64,000 nucleotides of DNA, taken from NCBI RefSeq assembly GCF_012726205.1, contig NZ_JAASAE010000002.1, positions 310,001 through 374,000 of the forward strand, read 5' to 3'. The notes beneath the pieces were generated by a model. That model searched no databases. It had not been told where the DNA came from and saw nothing but the letters and a program-made list of their open reading frames with translations. Positions 8,617 to 20,107 of this stretch are shown here, one piece after another. The translations under genes and the position numbers were made by a program. Numbering within the stretch: the stretch's first letter is position 1; each line of letters opens with the position of its first letter. The DNA comes from Rhodococcus sp. HNM0569 (lineage in GTDB: Bacteria > Actinomycetota > Actinomycetes > Mycobacteriales > Mycobacteriaceae).

Positions 8617-9690
8617 GTGACTGCGCCGTTGCCCCTCGTCGATCTCGACGACGCCGACGCGCTCGTCGCGGCCGATCGCGACGGTGTGTTGCGTTCGGCC
8701 GCGACTGCGGGAGCCCAGGTGCGTGCCGTGCATTCCGCGCTCGACGAGGGCGTGCTCGCACGCCTGTCCGGAGTGCGCCCGCGCAGCGTCGTGTTGGTGG
8801 CGGGTGGGGACCGTGCCGGACGGGGCGCCTCGCTGGTCGCCACCGTCGCGAGCGGCGCGCTCGGATTCCCGGTGCTCACCGCGGCGTGCACGCCTCCATG
8901 GGTCGGTCCGCTCGACGTCGTGATCGTGGCAGGAGACGACGCGGGCGATCCCGCGCTCGCGTCGTCGATCGACGCCGCCGTGCGCCGGCGCGCCGACACC
9001 GTCGTCGTGGCACCGGACGAGGGCCCGGTGCGCGAGGTCGCGGCCGGGCGCGCGCTCGTGCTGGCGCCGCGCGTACCCGCGCTGCGTCGTCACACCACGG
9101 CGGGCCACCTCGCCGCGTTCGTCGCGGTCCTCGCCACTCTCGATCCGCGGTGGCGCGGCGGCACCGAGTCGCTGCGCGCGCTCGCCGATGCGCTCGACGC
9201 GGAGGCCCTCACCGACGGCCCCGCGGGCGAGGTCTTCCGCAACCCGGCGAAGACGATCGTCGCGCGCCTGCACGGCAGGCGTGGCCTGGTCACCGGAGGG
9301 TCGCCGCTCGCGCTCGAGATCGCGCGCACGGCGAGCGACGCGTTCGTGCACGCGGGTGCGGTGGTAGCCGCGGCGCCGCTGTCCGATGTGGTCGCGTCGG
9401 CCCGCGTGCTGCGTGGCGACACGGGAGTCGCCGATTCGATCTTCTACGACCCCGAGATCGACGGGCCGCCTCCCGTCGACCCGGTGCGTGTGCTTGCCGT
9501 CGCGACGGCAAGCGACCGCGACGTCACACGGCGCCGCGTCGAACTCTTGGGCGATGCGCACGTCCTCACCGTGGCCGGAGACGACGCCGACGCGGCGGTG
9601 GCAGGGGCCGACGAACTCGACGAGGCCGCGTTGCTGGTGGCGCGCTTCGACATGGCTGCGGCATATCTCGAACTGATCGGCGGTCGGTAG
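8617..9690 (+). CDS. TobH-like / SIS-fold protein, Rv3256c family
   Basis: 357 residues, GTG start with a purine-rich GAAAGGGGGCGG upstream. It is always found between phosphomannomutase and manA in Mycobacteriales and is usually annotated TobH-like. Segments such as SGVRPRSVVLVAGGDRAGRG and the Rossmann-like DVVIVAGDDAGDPA suggest two alpha/beta sugar-isomerase-like halves, and the fold is reminiscent of bacterial phosphoglucose/phosphomannose isomerases. No activity can be assigned from sequence alone. Its TAG stop shares one base with the manA GTG (TAGTG). Confidence 0.8.
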   Translation: MTAPLPLVDLDDADALVAADRDGVLRSAATAGAQVRAVHSALDEGVLARLSGVRPRSVVLVAGGDRAGRGASLVATVASGALGFPVLTAACTPPWVGPLDVVIVAGDDAGDPALASSIDAAVRRRADTVVVAPDEGPVREVAAGRALVLAPRVPALRRHTTAGHLAAFVAVLATLDPRWRGGTESLRALADALDAEALTDGPAGEVFRNPAKTIVARLHGRRGLVTGGSPLALEIARTASDAFVHAGAVVAAAPLSDVVASARVLRGDTGVADSIFYDPEIDGPPPVDPVRVLAVATASDRDVTRRRVELLGDAHVLTVAGDDADAAVAGADELDEAALLVARFDMAAAYLELIGGR

Positions 9691-10910
9691 TGGACATCCT
9701 CGACGGTGTCGTGCGGAACTATGCCTGGGGGTCGCGCACCGCGCTTGCGGCGATGCGGCGCGGGCCGGTTCCGTCGCCGTATCCGGAAGCGGAGCTGTGG
9801 CTCGGCGCGCATCCTGCCGATTCGGCGCACGTGCGCACCGACGACGGCCCGGCATCGCTGCTCGAGGTCGTGCACGCCGACCCCGACAAGCAGCTGGGTC
9901 TCGCGGCGGGCGAGCAGTTCGGCGACCGACTGCCGTACCTGCTCAAGCTGCTCGCCGCCGACGAGCCGCTGTCTCTGCAAGCGCACCCGAGCCGCGCCCA
10001 GGCGGAGGAGGGGTTCGCGCGCGAGGAGGCCGCGGGCGTTCCGCTCGACTCGCCGGTGCGCAACTACAAGGATCCGAGCCACAAACCCGAGTTACTCGTC
10101 GCCCTGGGCGATTTCGAGGCGCTCGCCGGCTTCCGGTCGCCCGAACGCACCGTCGAGCTCCTCACCGCGCTCGACGTCGCCGAGCTCGCGCCGTACGTGG
10201 CGCTGCTCGCGGGTCAACCCGACTCCGACGGTCTGCGCGCGCTGTTCACCACCTGGATCACCCTGCCGCCGCAGGTGGTCGCCGATCTCATGCCCCGCGT
10301 GCTCGACGGCTGTATCGCGCTGCTCGCCCGCGAACCCGACGGTCCGTTCACCCGCGAGGCGCGGACCGCATTGCAGCTCGCGGAGTCGTATCCGGGAGAT
10401 ACCGGGGTGCTCGCGTCGTTGCTGCTCAACCGGCTCAGCCTCGAAGCGGGCCAGGGCCTGTACCTGGGTGCGGGCAACCTGCACGCCTACCTGCACGGTG
10501 TCGGTGTCGAGATCATGGCGAACTCGGACAACGTGCTGCGGGGCGGTCTGACGCCCAAGCACGTCGACGTGCCGGAGTTGCTGCGGGTGCTCGACTTCGA
10601 CGCGCTCGAGTCGCCGCTCGTCGAACCGCGGCAGATCGCGGGCACCGGGCAGTACGTGTACGACACCCCCGCTCCCGAGTTCGTGCTCACCCGCATCGAA
10701 CTCGATGGCGCACGCCCGTCGGTCACCTCGGAGATGCGCGGCCCGCGCATCCTCGTGTGCACCGAGGGCGACGCGCAGGTGTGCTCGGGTGGTCGGCGAC
10801 TGGATCTGCCGCAGGGCTGCGCGGCATGGGTTGCCGCCACCGACCCGGTCGTCACGCTCGACGTGGTCGGCGACCGCGCGCAGGTGTTCGAGGCGTCGGT
10901 CGCGCCCTAG
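9690..10910 (+). CDS. manA: Mannose-6-phosphate isomerase, class I
   Basis: 406 residues starting at a GTG that overlaps the preceding stop by one base. It interconverts fructose-6-phosphate and mannose-6-phosphate and is zinc-dependent. Motifs: YAWGSR near the N-terminus, AELWLGAHPADSA, the metal-binding QAHPSRAQAEEGF near residue 100, KPELLVAL, and NLHAYLHGVGVEIMANSDN near residue 265, which supplies the last zinc ligand and catalytic Arg region. Together with the two genes before it and the gene at 437 it completes the fructose-6-P to GDP-mannose route. Confidence 0.95.
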   Translation: MDILDGVVRNYAWGSRTALAAMRRGPVPSPYPEAELWLGAHPADSAHVRTDDGPASLLEVVHADPDKQLGLAAGEQFGDRLPYLLKLLAADEPLSLQAHPSRAQAEEGFAREEAAGVPLDSPVRNYKDPSHKPELLVALGDFEALAGFRSPERTVELLTALDVAELAPYVALLAGQPDSDGLRALFTTWITLPPQVVADLMPRVLDGCIALLAREPDGPFTREARTALQLAESYPGDTGVLASLLLNRLSLEAGQGLYLGAGNLHAYLHGVGVEIMANSDNVLRGGLTPKHVDVPELLRVLDFDALESPLVEPRQIAGTGQYVYDTPAPEFVLTRIELDGARPSVTSEMRGPRILVCTEGDAQVCSGGRRLDLPQGCAAWVAATDPVVTLDVVGDRAQVFEASVAP

Positions 10911-11013
10911 CCTTCGCGGTCCTATCCGGGACGAGGTTCCGTGATCGTTCCGAACGCGGGTCGTCGTGCGGGGCCGGCGCCTAGTCTGGCGGAATCGACG
11001 TCAGGAGCCGCCC

Positions 11014-12516
11014 GTGACCACCGACGACCGGTCCGGCCCGCACCACCCCCGGGCGAGGGGATTGTTCCGGACCAAGAGCATCGAGCAGTCCATCCGGGAC
11101 ACCGACGAGCCCGACACCAGGCTGCGCAAGGACCTCACGTCGTGGGATCTCACCGTCTTCGGTGTCGCGGTCGTCATCGGCGCGGGCATCTTCACGCTGA
11201 CCGCGCGTACCGCGGGCAACGTCGCGGGCCCCTCGGTGTCGCTCGCGTTCGTGCTCGCCGCCGTCACGTGTGGGCTCGCCGCACTGTGCTACGCCGAGTT
11301 CGCGTCCACCGTGCCGGTCGCGGGCAGTGCCTACACGTTCTCGTTCGCGACGTTCGGCGAGTTCGCGGCATGGATCATCGGGTGGGACCTGATCCTCGAG
11401 TTCGCGCTCGCGGCATCGGTGGTCGGGAAGGGATGGTCGCTGTATCTCGGGGAGTTGCTGGGTGACTTCTCCCCGCGCGCCGATCTCGGCCCGGTCACCG
11501 TCGACTGGGGCGCGGTGCTGATCGTCGCCGTCATCACGGTGCTGCTCGCGACGGGCACGAAACTGTCCTCGCGCGTATCGCTCGTCGTGACCACGATCAA
11601 GGTCGGCGTCGTCGTGCTCGTCGTCGTCGTCGGCGCGTTCTTCATCGACAAGTCGCACTACTCGCCGTACATCCCCCCGTCGCAGCCGGGCTCCACCGGG
11701 GAAGGTATCCACCAGTCGCTGTTCTCGTACGTCACGGGCGCGGGCGGCAGCACGTTCGGGTGGTACGGACTGCTCGCCGCCGCGAGCCTCGTGTTCTTCG
11801 CGTTCATCGGGTTCGACGTCGTCGCGACGACCGCCGAGGAGACGAAGGAACCGCAGAAGGCGCTGCCGCGAGGCATTCTCGGTTCGCTCGCGATCGTCAC
11901 GGTGCTCTACGTCGCGGTCACGCTGGTGCTCACCGGCATGGTCGACTACACCGCACTCGCGGGCGACGAGTCCACCCTCGCCACGGCGTTCGGCATCGTC
12001 GGCGTCGACTGGGCCGAGTGGGTCATCAGCTTCGGCGCGCTCGCGGGACTCACGACGGTCGTCATGGTGCTCATGCTCGGTCAGACGCGGGTGCTGTTCG
12101 CGATGGCGCGCGACGGACTGATGCCGCGCCGTCTCGCCCCCACCGGCAGGCACGGCACGCCCGTGCGGATCACGGTGCTGGTCGGTGTCGTCGTCGCGGT
12201 GCTCGCGGGCTTCTTCCCGATCGGGACGCTCGAGGAGATGGTCAACATCGGCACGCTGTTCGCGTTCGTCGCGGTGTCGATCGGCGTCATCGTGCTGCGC
12301 CGGACCCGACCGGACCTGCCGCGCGGTTTCCGGGTGCCGTTCGTGCCGGTGGTGCCGATCCTCGCGGTGCTCGCGTGCGTGTGGCTCATGATCAACCTGT
12401 CGGTCGAGACGTGGCTGCGGTTCGTGGTGTGGATGCTCATCGGCCTCGTGGTGTACTTCGTCTACAGCCGTAGGCATTCGGTGATGAACGAGACGGGTGA
12501 TGCCGACCGGGGCTGA
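11014..12516 (+). CDS. APC-superfamily amino-acid permease (cationic amino acid transporter type)
   Basis: 500 residues with about 12 membrane segments. The first helix has GVAVVIGAGIFTLTARTAG, the glycine motif of APC transporters; later come FIGFDVVATTAEETKEPQKA and LPRGILGS, typical of CAT/YfnA-like permeases. It should import basic or other amino acids, but the substrate is not certain. GTG start, AGGAG 6 nt upstream, and a likely -10 TAGTCT at 10982-10987. Counterpart of Rv3253c. In M. tuberculosis the alkB-rubredoxin genes follow it; here ahcY follows after only 82 nt. Confidence 0.92.
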   Translation: MTTDDRSGPHHPRARGLFRTKSIEQSIRDTDEPDTRLRKDLTSWDLTVFGVAVVIGAGIFTLTARTAGNVAGPSVSLAFVLAAVTCGLAALCYAEFASTVPVAGSAYTFSFATFGEFAAWIIGWDLILEFALAASVVGKGWSLYLGELLGDFSPRADLGPVTVDWGAVLIVAVITVLLATGTKLSSRVSLVVTTIKVGVVVLVVVVGAFFIDKSHYSPYIPPSQPGSTGEGIHQSLFSYVTGAGGSTFGWYGLLAAASLVFFAFIGFDVVATTAEETKEPQKALPRGILGSLAIVTVLYVAVTLVLTGMVDYTALAGDESTLATAFGIVGVDWAEWVISFGALAGLTTVVMVLMLGQTRVLFAMARDGLMPRRLAPTGRHGTPVRITVLVGVVVAVLAGFFPIGTLEEMVNIGTLFAFVAVSIGVIVLRRTRPDLPRGFRVPFVPVVPILAVLACVWLMINLSVETWLRFVVWMLIGLVVYFVYSRRHSVMNETGDADRG

Positions 12517-12598
12517 CCACCCGCATCCTGGCTGCCGCGTGGTGGGTGGGCTACCGATAGCCTGAGGACATCAGCATCGTCGATCAGGAGAGAGGCAC

Positions 12599-14074
<1,476 letters not shown>

Positions 14075-14075
14075 C

Positions 14076-14738
14076 GTGCCGGCACTCGTCGCCCTCGAGG
14101 GCCTCGACGGCGCGGGCAAACGCACCCTGGTCGGCCACGTGGTCACCCACCTGGCCGACCGGGGGTTGCGCGTCGCCACTCTCGACTTCCCGCGCTACGG
14201 ACGGTCGGTGCACGCCGACCTCGCGTCGGAGGCACTGTCCGGAGCGCACGGCGACCTCGCGTCGTCGGTCAACGCGATGGCGCTGCTGTTCGCACTCGAC
14301 CGTGCGGACGCGGCGGTCGACCTTCGCCTGCTGCTGGCCGAACACGACATCGTGATCCTCGACCGGTACGTCGCGTCGAACGCGGCGTACAACGCGGCGC
14401 GCCTGCACCAGGACGTCGACGGCGAGGTCGTCACCTGGGTGCGTGAGCTCGAGTTCGAGAGGTTCGCGCTGCCCGTGCCCGACCTGCAGCTGTATCTCGA
14501 CACGCCCGTGACCCTCGCCGAGCTTCGGGCGCGCGCCCGCGAGGCCGACGAGGACCGCCCCCTCGACGCCTACGAGCGTGACAGCGCGCTGCAGGTCCGT
14601 ACGCGTGAGCTGTACCTTCAGCTTGCCGAACGAGCCTGGATGTCGCCGTGGCGGGTGCTCGATCCGGCCGTCGATCCCGGCGCGGTGGCCGACGTTCTGG
14701 CACTCTCGTGTGAACAGGACGGCACGCCGGGACGGTGA
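14076..14738 (+). CDS. tmk: Thymidylate kinase
   Basis: 220 residues. It phosphorylates dTMP to dTDP. The P-loop is GLDGAGKRTL; the GKR form in place of GKS/T also occurs in M. tuberculosis Tmk. The DR motif LDRYVASNAAYNAAR lies near residue 95 and the LID region AREADEDRPLDAYE near 155. The GTG start is one base after the ahcY stop, so it depends on read-through from ahcY. It precedes mtrA, as in mycobacteria. Confidence 0.95.
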   Translation: MPALVALEGLDGAGKRTLVGHVVTHLADRGLRVATLDFPRYGRSVHADLASEALSGAHGDLASSVNAMALLFALDRADAAVDLRLLLAEHDIVILDRYVASNAAYNAARLHQDVDGEVVTWVRELEFERFALPVPDLQLYLDTPVTLAELRARAREADEDRPLDAYERDSALQVRTRELYLQLAERAWMSPWRVLDPAVDPGAVADVLALSCEQDGTPGR

Positions 14739-14745
14739 TCGCACT

Positions 14746-14768
14746 GTTACCGGCCCGAGAGGTGTAAC
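14746..14768. promoter_or_regulatory. GTTAC-N13-GTAAC inverted repeat before mtrA
   Basis: GTTAC at 14746-14750 and GTAAC at 14764-14768 form an inverted repeat just after tmk and 10 nt before the mtrA ATG, where a promoter element or operator would be expected. GTGTAACGATAGGG contains a possible -10 (TAACGAT). No ribosome site better than AGGG is visible. Tentative. Confidence 0.3.
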
Positions 14769-14777
14769 GATAGGGAC

Positions 14778-15455
14778 ATGAAGCCCAGGATTCTGGTCGT
14801 CGACGACGACGCGGCACTTGCCGAGATGGTCACGATCGTGCTGCGAGGCGAGGGGTTCGAACCTCACGTCGTGGGCGACGGCACGCACGCGCTCACCGCC
14901 GTGCGGGAGATGCGTCCCGATCTCGTGCTGCTCGACCTGATGCTGCCCGGCATGAACGGCATCGACGTGTGCCGCGTGCTGCGCGCGGACTCGGGCGTGC
15001 CGATCGTGATGCTCACGGCGAAGACCGACACGGTGGACGTGGTCCTGGGCCTCGAGTCGGGCGCCGACGACTACATCATGAAGCCGTTCAAGCCGAAGGA
15101 ACTCGTGGCACGTGTCCGGGCGCGGCTGCGGCGCACGGAAACCGAGCCGGCCGAGGTGCTGAGCATCGCCGACATCACGATCGACGTGCCTGCGCACAAG
15201 GTCACCCGCGGCGACGAACTCATCTCGCTCACGCCGCTCGAGTTCGACCTGCTCGTCGCGCTCGCCCGCAAGCCGCGCCAGGTGTTCACCCGCGAGGTGC
15301 TCCTCGAACAGGTGTGGGGTTACCGGCACGCTGCCGACACCCGCCTGGTCAACATGCATGTCCAGCGCCTGCGCGCGAAGGTCGAGAAGGATCCCGAGAA
15401 TCCCGAGGTGGTCCTGACGGTCAGGGGGGTCGGCTACAAGGCCGGACCGCCGTGA
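14778..15455 (+). CDS. mtrA: Response regulator MtrA
   Basis: 225 residues, OmpR/PhoB class. Receiver domain at 1-120 with acidic pocket DDD 9-11, phospho-acceptor Asp53 in [10 protein letters not shown] and Lys in KPFKPKE; winged-helix DNA-binding domain at 130-225 with [21 protein letters not shown]. MtrA is essential in mycobacteria and controls replication initiation, cell division and wall hydrolases. Its TGA overlaps the mtrB GTG (GTGA), so the kinase is translationally coupled. Confidence 0.98.
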   Translation: MKPRILVVDDDAALAEMVTIVLRGEGFEPHVVGDGTHALTAVREMRPDLVLLDLMLPGMNGIDVCRVLRADSGVPIVMLTAKTDTVDVVLGLESGADDYIMKPFKPKELVARVRARLRRTETEPAEVLSIADITIDVPAHKVTRGDELISLTPLEFDLLVALARKPRQVFTREVLLEQVWGYRHAADTRLVNMHVQRLRAKVEKDPENPEVVLTVRGVGYKAGPP

Positions 15456-17335
15456 CAGGTGTTTCCAGGTGGCGGCGCCGGGTGAACCGGCGCCTTTCGC
15501 CTTTCGTACGGTGGAGCCGGGCCCTCGGCAACTCCGTCGCGCACACATGGCGGCGGTCGCTGCAGTTGCGCGTCGTCGTCTCGACGCTGTCGCTGTCGAT
15601 GATCGTCATCCTCGTGCTCGGAGTCGTACTCACGAGTCAGATCACCGACCGGCTGCTCGAAACCAAGATCGGTGCGGCCACCGAAGAGCTCGACCGTGCC
15701 CGCGCCACCGTCGAGGGGCAGCTCGTCGGCTCGGACGCGTCGACGTCCTTGCAGACCCAACTCGACGGCGCCCGCGCGAATCTCACCAATCGCGATCCCG
15801 ATTCGGCGGAGAACTCGGGCTCGGCGGGCACCTTCGAGCCCGTGCTGATCGTTCCGGGCGGTGGCCCGCGTGGGCCCACCTCCGCGGGCACCGTGGAGGC
15901 CGTCCCCGAGCAGTTGCGCACGTTCGTCGAACGCGGCCAGGTGAGCTACCAGTTCACCACCATCGACGATCCCGACGGCTACAACGGACCCGCGCTCGTG
16001 GTCGGTACGCCCACGACGTCGTCGCTGTCGGGGCTCGAGCTGTATTTGATCTTCCCGCTCAACAGCGAGGACCGGAGCCTGTCTCTCGTGCGGGGCACGT
16101 TGCTGATCGGCGGCGGCGTGCTCGCCGTGCTGCTGGCAGCCATCTCGCTGCTCGTCGCGCGGCAGGTGGTGCTGCCGCTGCGGTCGGCGTCGCGCATCGC
16201 GGTCCGGTTCGCCGACGGGCGCCTCAAGGAGCGCATGCCGGTCCGTGGCGAGGACGACATGGCGCGCCTGGCCATGTCGTTCAACGAGATGGCCGAGAGT
16301 CTGTCGAAGCAGATCACCCAGCTCGAGGAGTTCGGCAATCTGCAGAAGAGGTTCACCTCGGACGTGAGTCACGAGCTGCGCACGCCGCTCACCACGGTCC
16401 GTATGGCAGCCGATCTGATCCACGACAGCGACCATCTCGAGCCGGGCCTGCGCCGGGCGTCGGAGCTGCTCGTCACCGAGCTCGACCGTTTCGAGGGCCT
16501 GCTCGGCGACCTGCTCGAGATCAGCAGGCACGACGCGGGTGTCGCGGAACTCGCGGCCGAGCAACTCGACGTCCGCATGTGTGCGCGCGCCGCGGTGAGC
16601 ACCGTCCGTCACCTCGCGAAGGACACCGGCACCGAACTCATCGTCGATCTGCCGTCCGAACAGGTGGTCGCGGAGGTCGATCCGCGCCGCGTCGAACGGA
16701 TCCTGCGCAATCTGCTGTCGAACGCGATCGACCACGGTGAGGGCAAGCCGATCCTGCTACGGCTGCGTAGCGACGACAACGCCGTCGCGTTCGTCGTGCG
16801 CGACCAGGGCATCGGCCTGCGCCCCGGCGAGGAGAAGCTCGTGTTCAACCGGTTCTGGCGGTCCGACCCGTCGCGGGTGCGCCGGTCCGGAGGTACCGGC
16901 CTGGGCCTCGCGATCAGCGTCGAGGACGCGAACCTGCACGACGGCAGGCTCGAGGCGTGGGGACAGCCGGGAGTCGGCTCGGTGTTCCGGCTCACGCTGC
17001 CGCGGGTGCGGGGCCGCAAGGTGTCGGCGAGCCCGTTGCCGCTCGTGCCGGGCACCGCGCGGCACGTGCAGGGCCGGCCGCGGCCCGGCGTCGAAGAGGA
17101 CCGCATCCGGGCAATCGAGGATGGCGCACCCGAGGACTACGTCGCGGACACCGAGGACGTGCAGGACGACGATTTCACCCCTGCCCCCGACGCCGCTGCC
17201 CCCGATGCCCCCGCACGTGACGACTCGGCCGACCCCGCGCCCGATCCCACCGACACCGACGAGCCGGCCGAGCCGGGCGACGATGCGGCCGAGAACAGTC
17301 AGGAGCGCGAACGCAGTCAGGAGCACGAGCGATGA
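15452..17335 (+). CDS. mtrB: Sensor histidine kinase MtrB
   Basis: 627 residues. Two membrane helices (about 38-60 and 215-236) flank an extracytoplasmic sensor domain. HAMP follows (237-290), then HisKA with [11 protein letters not shown] (His307) and the HATPase boxes [21 protein letters not shown] and [10 protein letters not shown]. After about residue 535 there is an extra tail of roughly 90 residues, very acidic and rich in Asp, Pro and Ala, not needed for catalysis. The GTG start overlaps the mtrA stop and its own stop overlaps the lpqB ATG (ATGA). Partner of MtrA; LpqB modulates it in mycobacteria. Confidence 0.97.
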   Translation: MTGVSRWRRRVNRRLSPFVRWSRALGNSVAHTWRRSLQLRVVVSTLSLSMIVILVLGVVLTSQITDRLLETKIGAATEELDRARATVEGQLVGSDASTSLQTQLDGARANLTNRDPDSAENSGSAGTFEPVLIVPGGGPRGPTSAGTVEAVPEQLRTFVERGQVSYQFTTIDDPDGYNGPALVVGTPTTSSLSGLELYLIFPLNSEDRSLSLVRGTLLIGGGVLAVLLAAISLLVARQVVLPLRSASRIAVRFADGRLKERMPVRGEDDMARLAMSFNEMAESLSKQITQLEEFGNLQKRFTSDVSHELRTPLTTVRMAADLIHDSDHLEPGLRRASELLVTELDRFEGLLGDLLEISRHDAGVAELAAEQLDVRMCARAAVSTVRHLAKDTGTELIVDLPSEQVVAEVDPRRVERILRNLLSNAIDHGEGKPILLRLRSDDNAVAFVVRDQGIGLRPGEEKLVFNRFWRSDPSRVRRSGGTGLGLAISVEDANLHDGRLEAWGQPGVGSVFRLTLPRVRGRKVSASPLPLVPGTARHVQGRPRPGVEEDRIRAIEDGAPEDYVADTEDVQDDDFTPAPDAAAPDAPARDDSADPAPDPTDTDEPAEPGDDAAENSQERERSQEHER

Positions 17336-19140
17336 CCGGCATGCCGTCGACCGATGCACCCCCTGCCCGCCGTGCGCGGCGGCTTCTGGCGGTCGTGATC
17401 GCCGCCGTCCTCACGAGTGTCGCGACGGCGTGTGCGAGCCTGCCGGAGTCGTCGGCACCGCAGGCGATCGGCACGATCGAGCAGAACGCCCCCGGCACCT
17501 CGGTCGAGGCACCCGAGCCCGGCCGCGAGCCCGACCTGTTGCTTCGCGATTTCTTCAAGGCGAGCACCGACCCCGCCAACCGGCATCTCGCCGCCCGCCA
17601 GTTCCTCACCACCGAAACCTCGCGCACGTGGGACGACGAGACGAGCGCCACGATCGTCGACAAGGTCGACGTGCTCCCCGAGACCCGCTCGTCCGATACC
17701 GCGACCTACACGATCCGCGCGAACAAGGTCGGCAACCTGCAGCCGGGCGGTCTGTACGAGGCCGAGGAGGGCAGTTTCGAGACCCGCATGGCGCTTCAGC
17801 GGGTCGACGGCGAGTGGCGGATCAAGGACCTGCCGCCGGGCGTCGTGATGGACCGCGCGCAGTTCCTCGGTAGCTACCAACGCGAATCGTTGTACTTCGT
17901 CGACCCTTCGGGCAGCACCGTGGTGCCCGATCCGCGCTGGATCTCGGCGAGCCAGGACGAGGTGACGACGCAGCTGATCGGCCTGCTCATCGACGGGCCC
18001 AAGGACGCCTTGGCCCCCGCGGTGCGCAACGAGCTGTCCGACGTCTCCGTGCGCGGGCCGATCACGAAGGCGGACGGCCGCACGACGTCCGTCGGTGTCG
18101 GCGTCGGCGGTGTGCGCATCGACTTCCAAGGTCTCGGCGGGCTCGACGAAGCCGCCCGCGCGCGATTCGCGGCGCAGGTCGTCTGGACCCTGGCGGGCGC
18201 CGACATCTCCGGTCCGTACGTCCTGCTCGCGGAGGGCAATCCGCTCGACGAGCGGTATCCGAACGGGTGGACGACCGCCGACGTCGCGTCGATGGATCCG
18301 CTCGCGTCGGCGAGCGCCGCGATCGGCCTGCACGCGCTGCGTGACGGCTCCCTCGTGCGTGTCGCCGAGACGGGCATGACCCCGGTGCCCGGCTTCTTCG
18401 GTACGAGCGGACGGCTCCAATCGGCGTCGCTGTCGGTCGACGGTGCACTCGTCGCGGGCGTCGTCGATTCGGGCAAACCCGCACCCGAACCGCCGAGCAC
18501 GCTGATGGTCGGCAGCTATTCCGACGGGCAGGCCGAGGCCGCTCTCGACGGCGGCACCGTCACGCGTCCCACCTGGGCGCCCGACAACTCGTCGCTGTGG
18601 GCGGTGGTCAACGGCAACACCGTCGTGCGGGTGGTCCGCGAGTCGGGCAGCGGCAAGCTCAGCGTGGTGAGTGTCGACGCGGGAGCCGTCACGTCGATCG
18701 GGTCCACGATCAGTGAGCTGCGCCTCTCCCGGGACGGCGTGCGTGCGGCGATGATCGTCGACGGCAAGGTGTACCTGGCGACAGTCGTGCGCGCGTCGAA
18801 CGGCGGTTACTCGCTGACCAACCCGAGGCCGGTTGCGGTGGGGCTCGGCAGTCCCGCTGTCGCGCTCGACTGGAGCGACGGGGAGACGATCGTGGTGGCC
18901 CGGTCCGCCACGGACATCCCGGTCGTGCAGGTCGCTCTCGACGGTTCGCGCATGGACGCACTGCCCAGCCGCAATCTCACGGCGCCGGTCACGGCAGTCG
19001 ACGCGTCGCCGACCACCGAGTTCGTGGCCGACGCCCGCGCGGTGTTCCAGCTCAACAACAACGACCCTGCGAGCGACCGCTACTGGCGCGAGGTGCCCGG
19101 GCTCACCGGCATCAAGGCGATTCCGATCCTGCCCGGCTGA
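17332..19140 (+). CDS. lpqB: Lipoprotein LpqB, GerMN-domain partner of MtrAB
   Basis: 602 residues. A basic N-terminus, hydrophobic stretch 18-33 and lipobox ATAC with Cys34 mark a lipoprotein. A GerMN domain (about 215-320) is followed by a C-terminal beta-propeller. LpqB of mycobacteria interacts with the MtrB sensor domain and affects MtrA phosphorylation. The ATG overlaps the mtrB stop (ATGA), so mtrA, mtrB and lpqB form one coupled operon. Confidence 0.95.
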   Translation: MTGMPSTDAPPARRARRLLAVVIAAVLTSVATACASLPESSAPQAIGTIEQNAPGTSVEAPEPGREPDLLLRDFFKASTDPANRHLAARQFLTTETSRTWDDETSATIVDKVDVLPETRSSDTATYTIRANKVGNLQPGGLYEAEEGSFETRMALQRVDGEWRIKDLPPGVVMDRAQFLGSYQRESLYFVDPSGSTVVPDPRWISASQDEVTTQLIGLLIDGPKDALAPAVRNELSDVSVRGPITKADGRTTSVGVGVGGVRIDFQGLGGLDEAARARFAAQVVWTLAGADISGPYVLLAEGNPLDERYPNGWTTADVASMDPLASASAAIGLHALRDGSLVRVAETGMTPVPGFFGTSGRLQSASLSVDGALVAGVVDSGKPAPEPPSTLMVGSYSDGQAEAALDGGTVTRPTWAPDNSSLWAVVNGNTVVRVVRESGSGKLSVVSVDAGAVTSIGSTISELRLSRDGVRAAMIVDGKVYLATVVRASNGGYSLTNPRPVAVGLGSPAVALDWSDGETIVVARSATDIPVVQVALDGSRMDALPSRNLTAPVTAVDASPTTEFVADARAVFQLNNNDPASDRYWREVPGLTGIKAIPILPG

Positions 19141-19209
19141 CCCGCCCGAGCCTGTCGGGGGCGCCGTGCACACTGACCGCACGGTTCCGGCGAACAGGGG
19201 GGCGGTGGC

Positions 19210-19869
19210 ATGTGGCGTCCGGTCGGTGCACTGGTCGATCTGGTGTTGCCGCTGCAGTGCGGCGGGTGCGGTCTGCCCGGGCGCGCGTGGTGCCGGTGGT
19301 GCGCGGCGGTGCTCGAGGACACTCCCGTGCTGTTGCGCCCGCGGGTCGATCCCGGCGTCCCGGTGTGGGCGTCGGGGCCCTACCGCGGCGTCCGTCGCCG
19401 AGCGGTGGTTGCGGCGAAGGAACACGGTCGACGCGACCTCGCGGCACCGCTCGGTGCGGGCCTCGCACACGTCCTCGTCCTGCTCGAGCGCTGGGGCGAG
19501 ATCGACGCGGGCGCGTTCGTGGTGCCTGCGCCCACGCGGGCCCGGGCGGCACGCAGCCGCGGCGGCGACCCGGTCACCGCAATGGCGGTCGCCGCGGTGG
19601 GGGAGCAGCGCGTCGTGCCCGCGCTGCGGCTGCACTGGTCGACCCGCGATTCGGTCGGTCTCTCGCAGGCGCAGCGGCAACGCAATCTCGCGGGTGCCAT
19701 CCGGCTGACCCGCGCCGGTGGACAGTGGTGCACGCGTGTGCCTGCGGGCCTGCCGGTGGTACTCGTCGACGACGTCGCCACCACGGGAGCCACGTGCACC
19801 GAGGCGGTGCGGGTGCTGGCCGGCGCGGGGGTCGCGGTGCAGGCCGTCGTCGTGCTCGCGGGTGCGTGA
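19210..19869 (+). CDS. ComF-family phosphoribosyltransferase-like protein
   Basis: 219 residues. The N-terminus has a zinc-binding motif (CGGCGLPGRAWCRWC), and the C-terminus a PRPP loop VVLVDDVATTGATCTEA near residue 185. ComF proteins in naturally competent bacteria help DNA uptake; in actinobacteria the role is not known. PVLL...GPYRGVRRRAVVAAKEHGRR matches the family. Purine-rich AGGGGGGCGG precedes the ATG. Counterpart of Rv3242c between lpqB and hpf. Confidence 0.88.
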   Translation: MWRPVGALVDLVLPLQCGGCGLPGRAWCRWCAAVLEDTPVLLRPRVDPGVPVWASGPYRGVRRRAVVAAKEHGRRDLAAPLGAGLAHVLVLLERWGEIDAGAFVVPAPTRARAARSRGGDPVTAMAVAAVGEQRVVPALRLHWSTRDSVGLSQAQRQRNLAGAIRLTRAGGQWCTRVPAGLPVVLVDDVATTGATCTEAVRVLAGAGVAVQAVVVLAGA

Positions 19870-20107
19870 GCGGGCCGTGTGCAGCAGCGGTGTCGGGTGC
19901 ATCGGCCCAGCGCGTGGGGCCGTCGGGAAATGTGAAATCGAGCGGAACAGTGGCAAGCCCCCCGGTTACGTACTAGCGTCGCGATTACACCCGAACACAC
20001 AGGTAGGAGGTGGTACTTCACACCTGTTGCCGGGTAGTCGAGTGCTCCCGGCGATGCCCATTTCCGCCGCCGCACACCCGTAGCGGTGCTGCCATCGGGA
20101 GGTACGA

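Noticed and set aside
6898-9855. 985-codon open frame on the minus strand
   Set aside because: It lies antisense to DUF3499, phosphomannomutase, and the TobH-like gene, is Arg/Ala/His-rich and has no recognisable domain. Long antisense frames are expected at this GC content.
14746-14768. Intrinsic terminator after tmk
   Set aside because: The GTTAC/GTAAC arms are only 5 bp with a 13-nt loop; more likely an operator or promoter feature.
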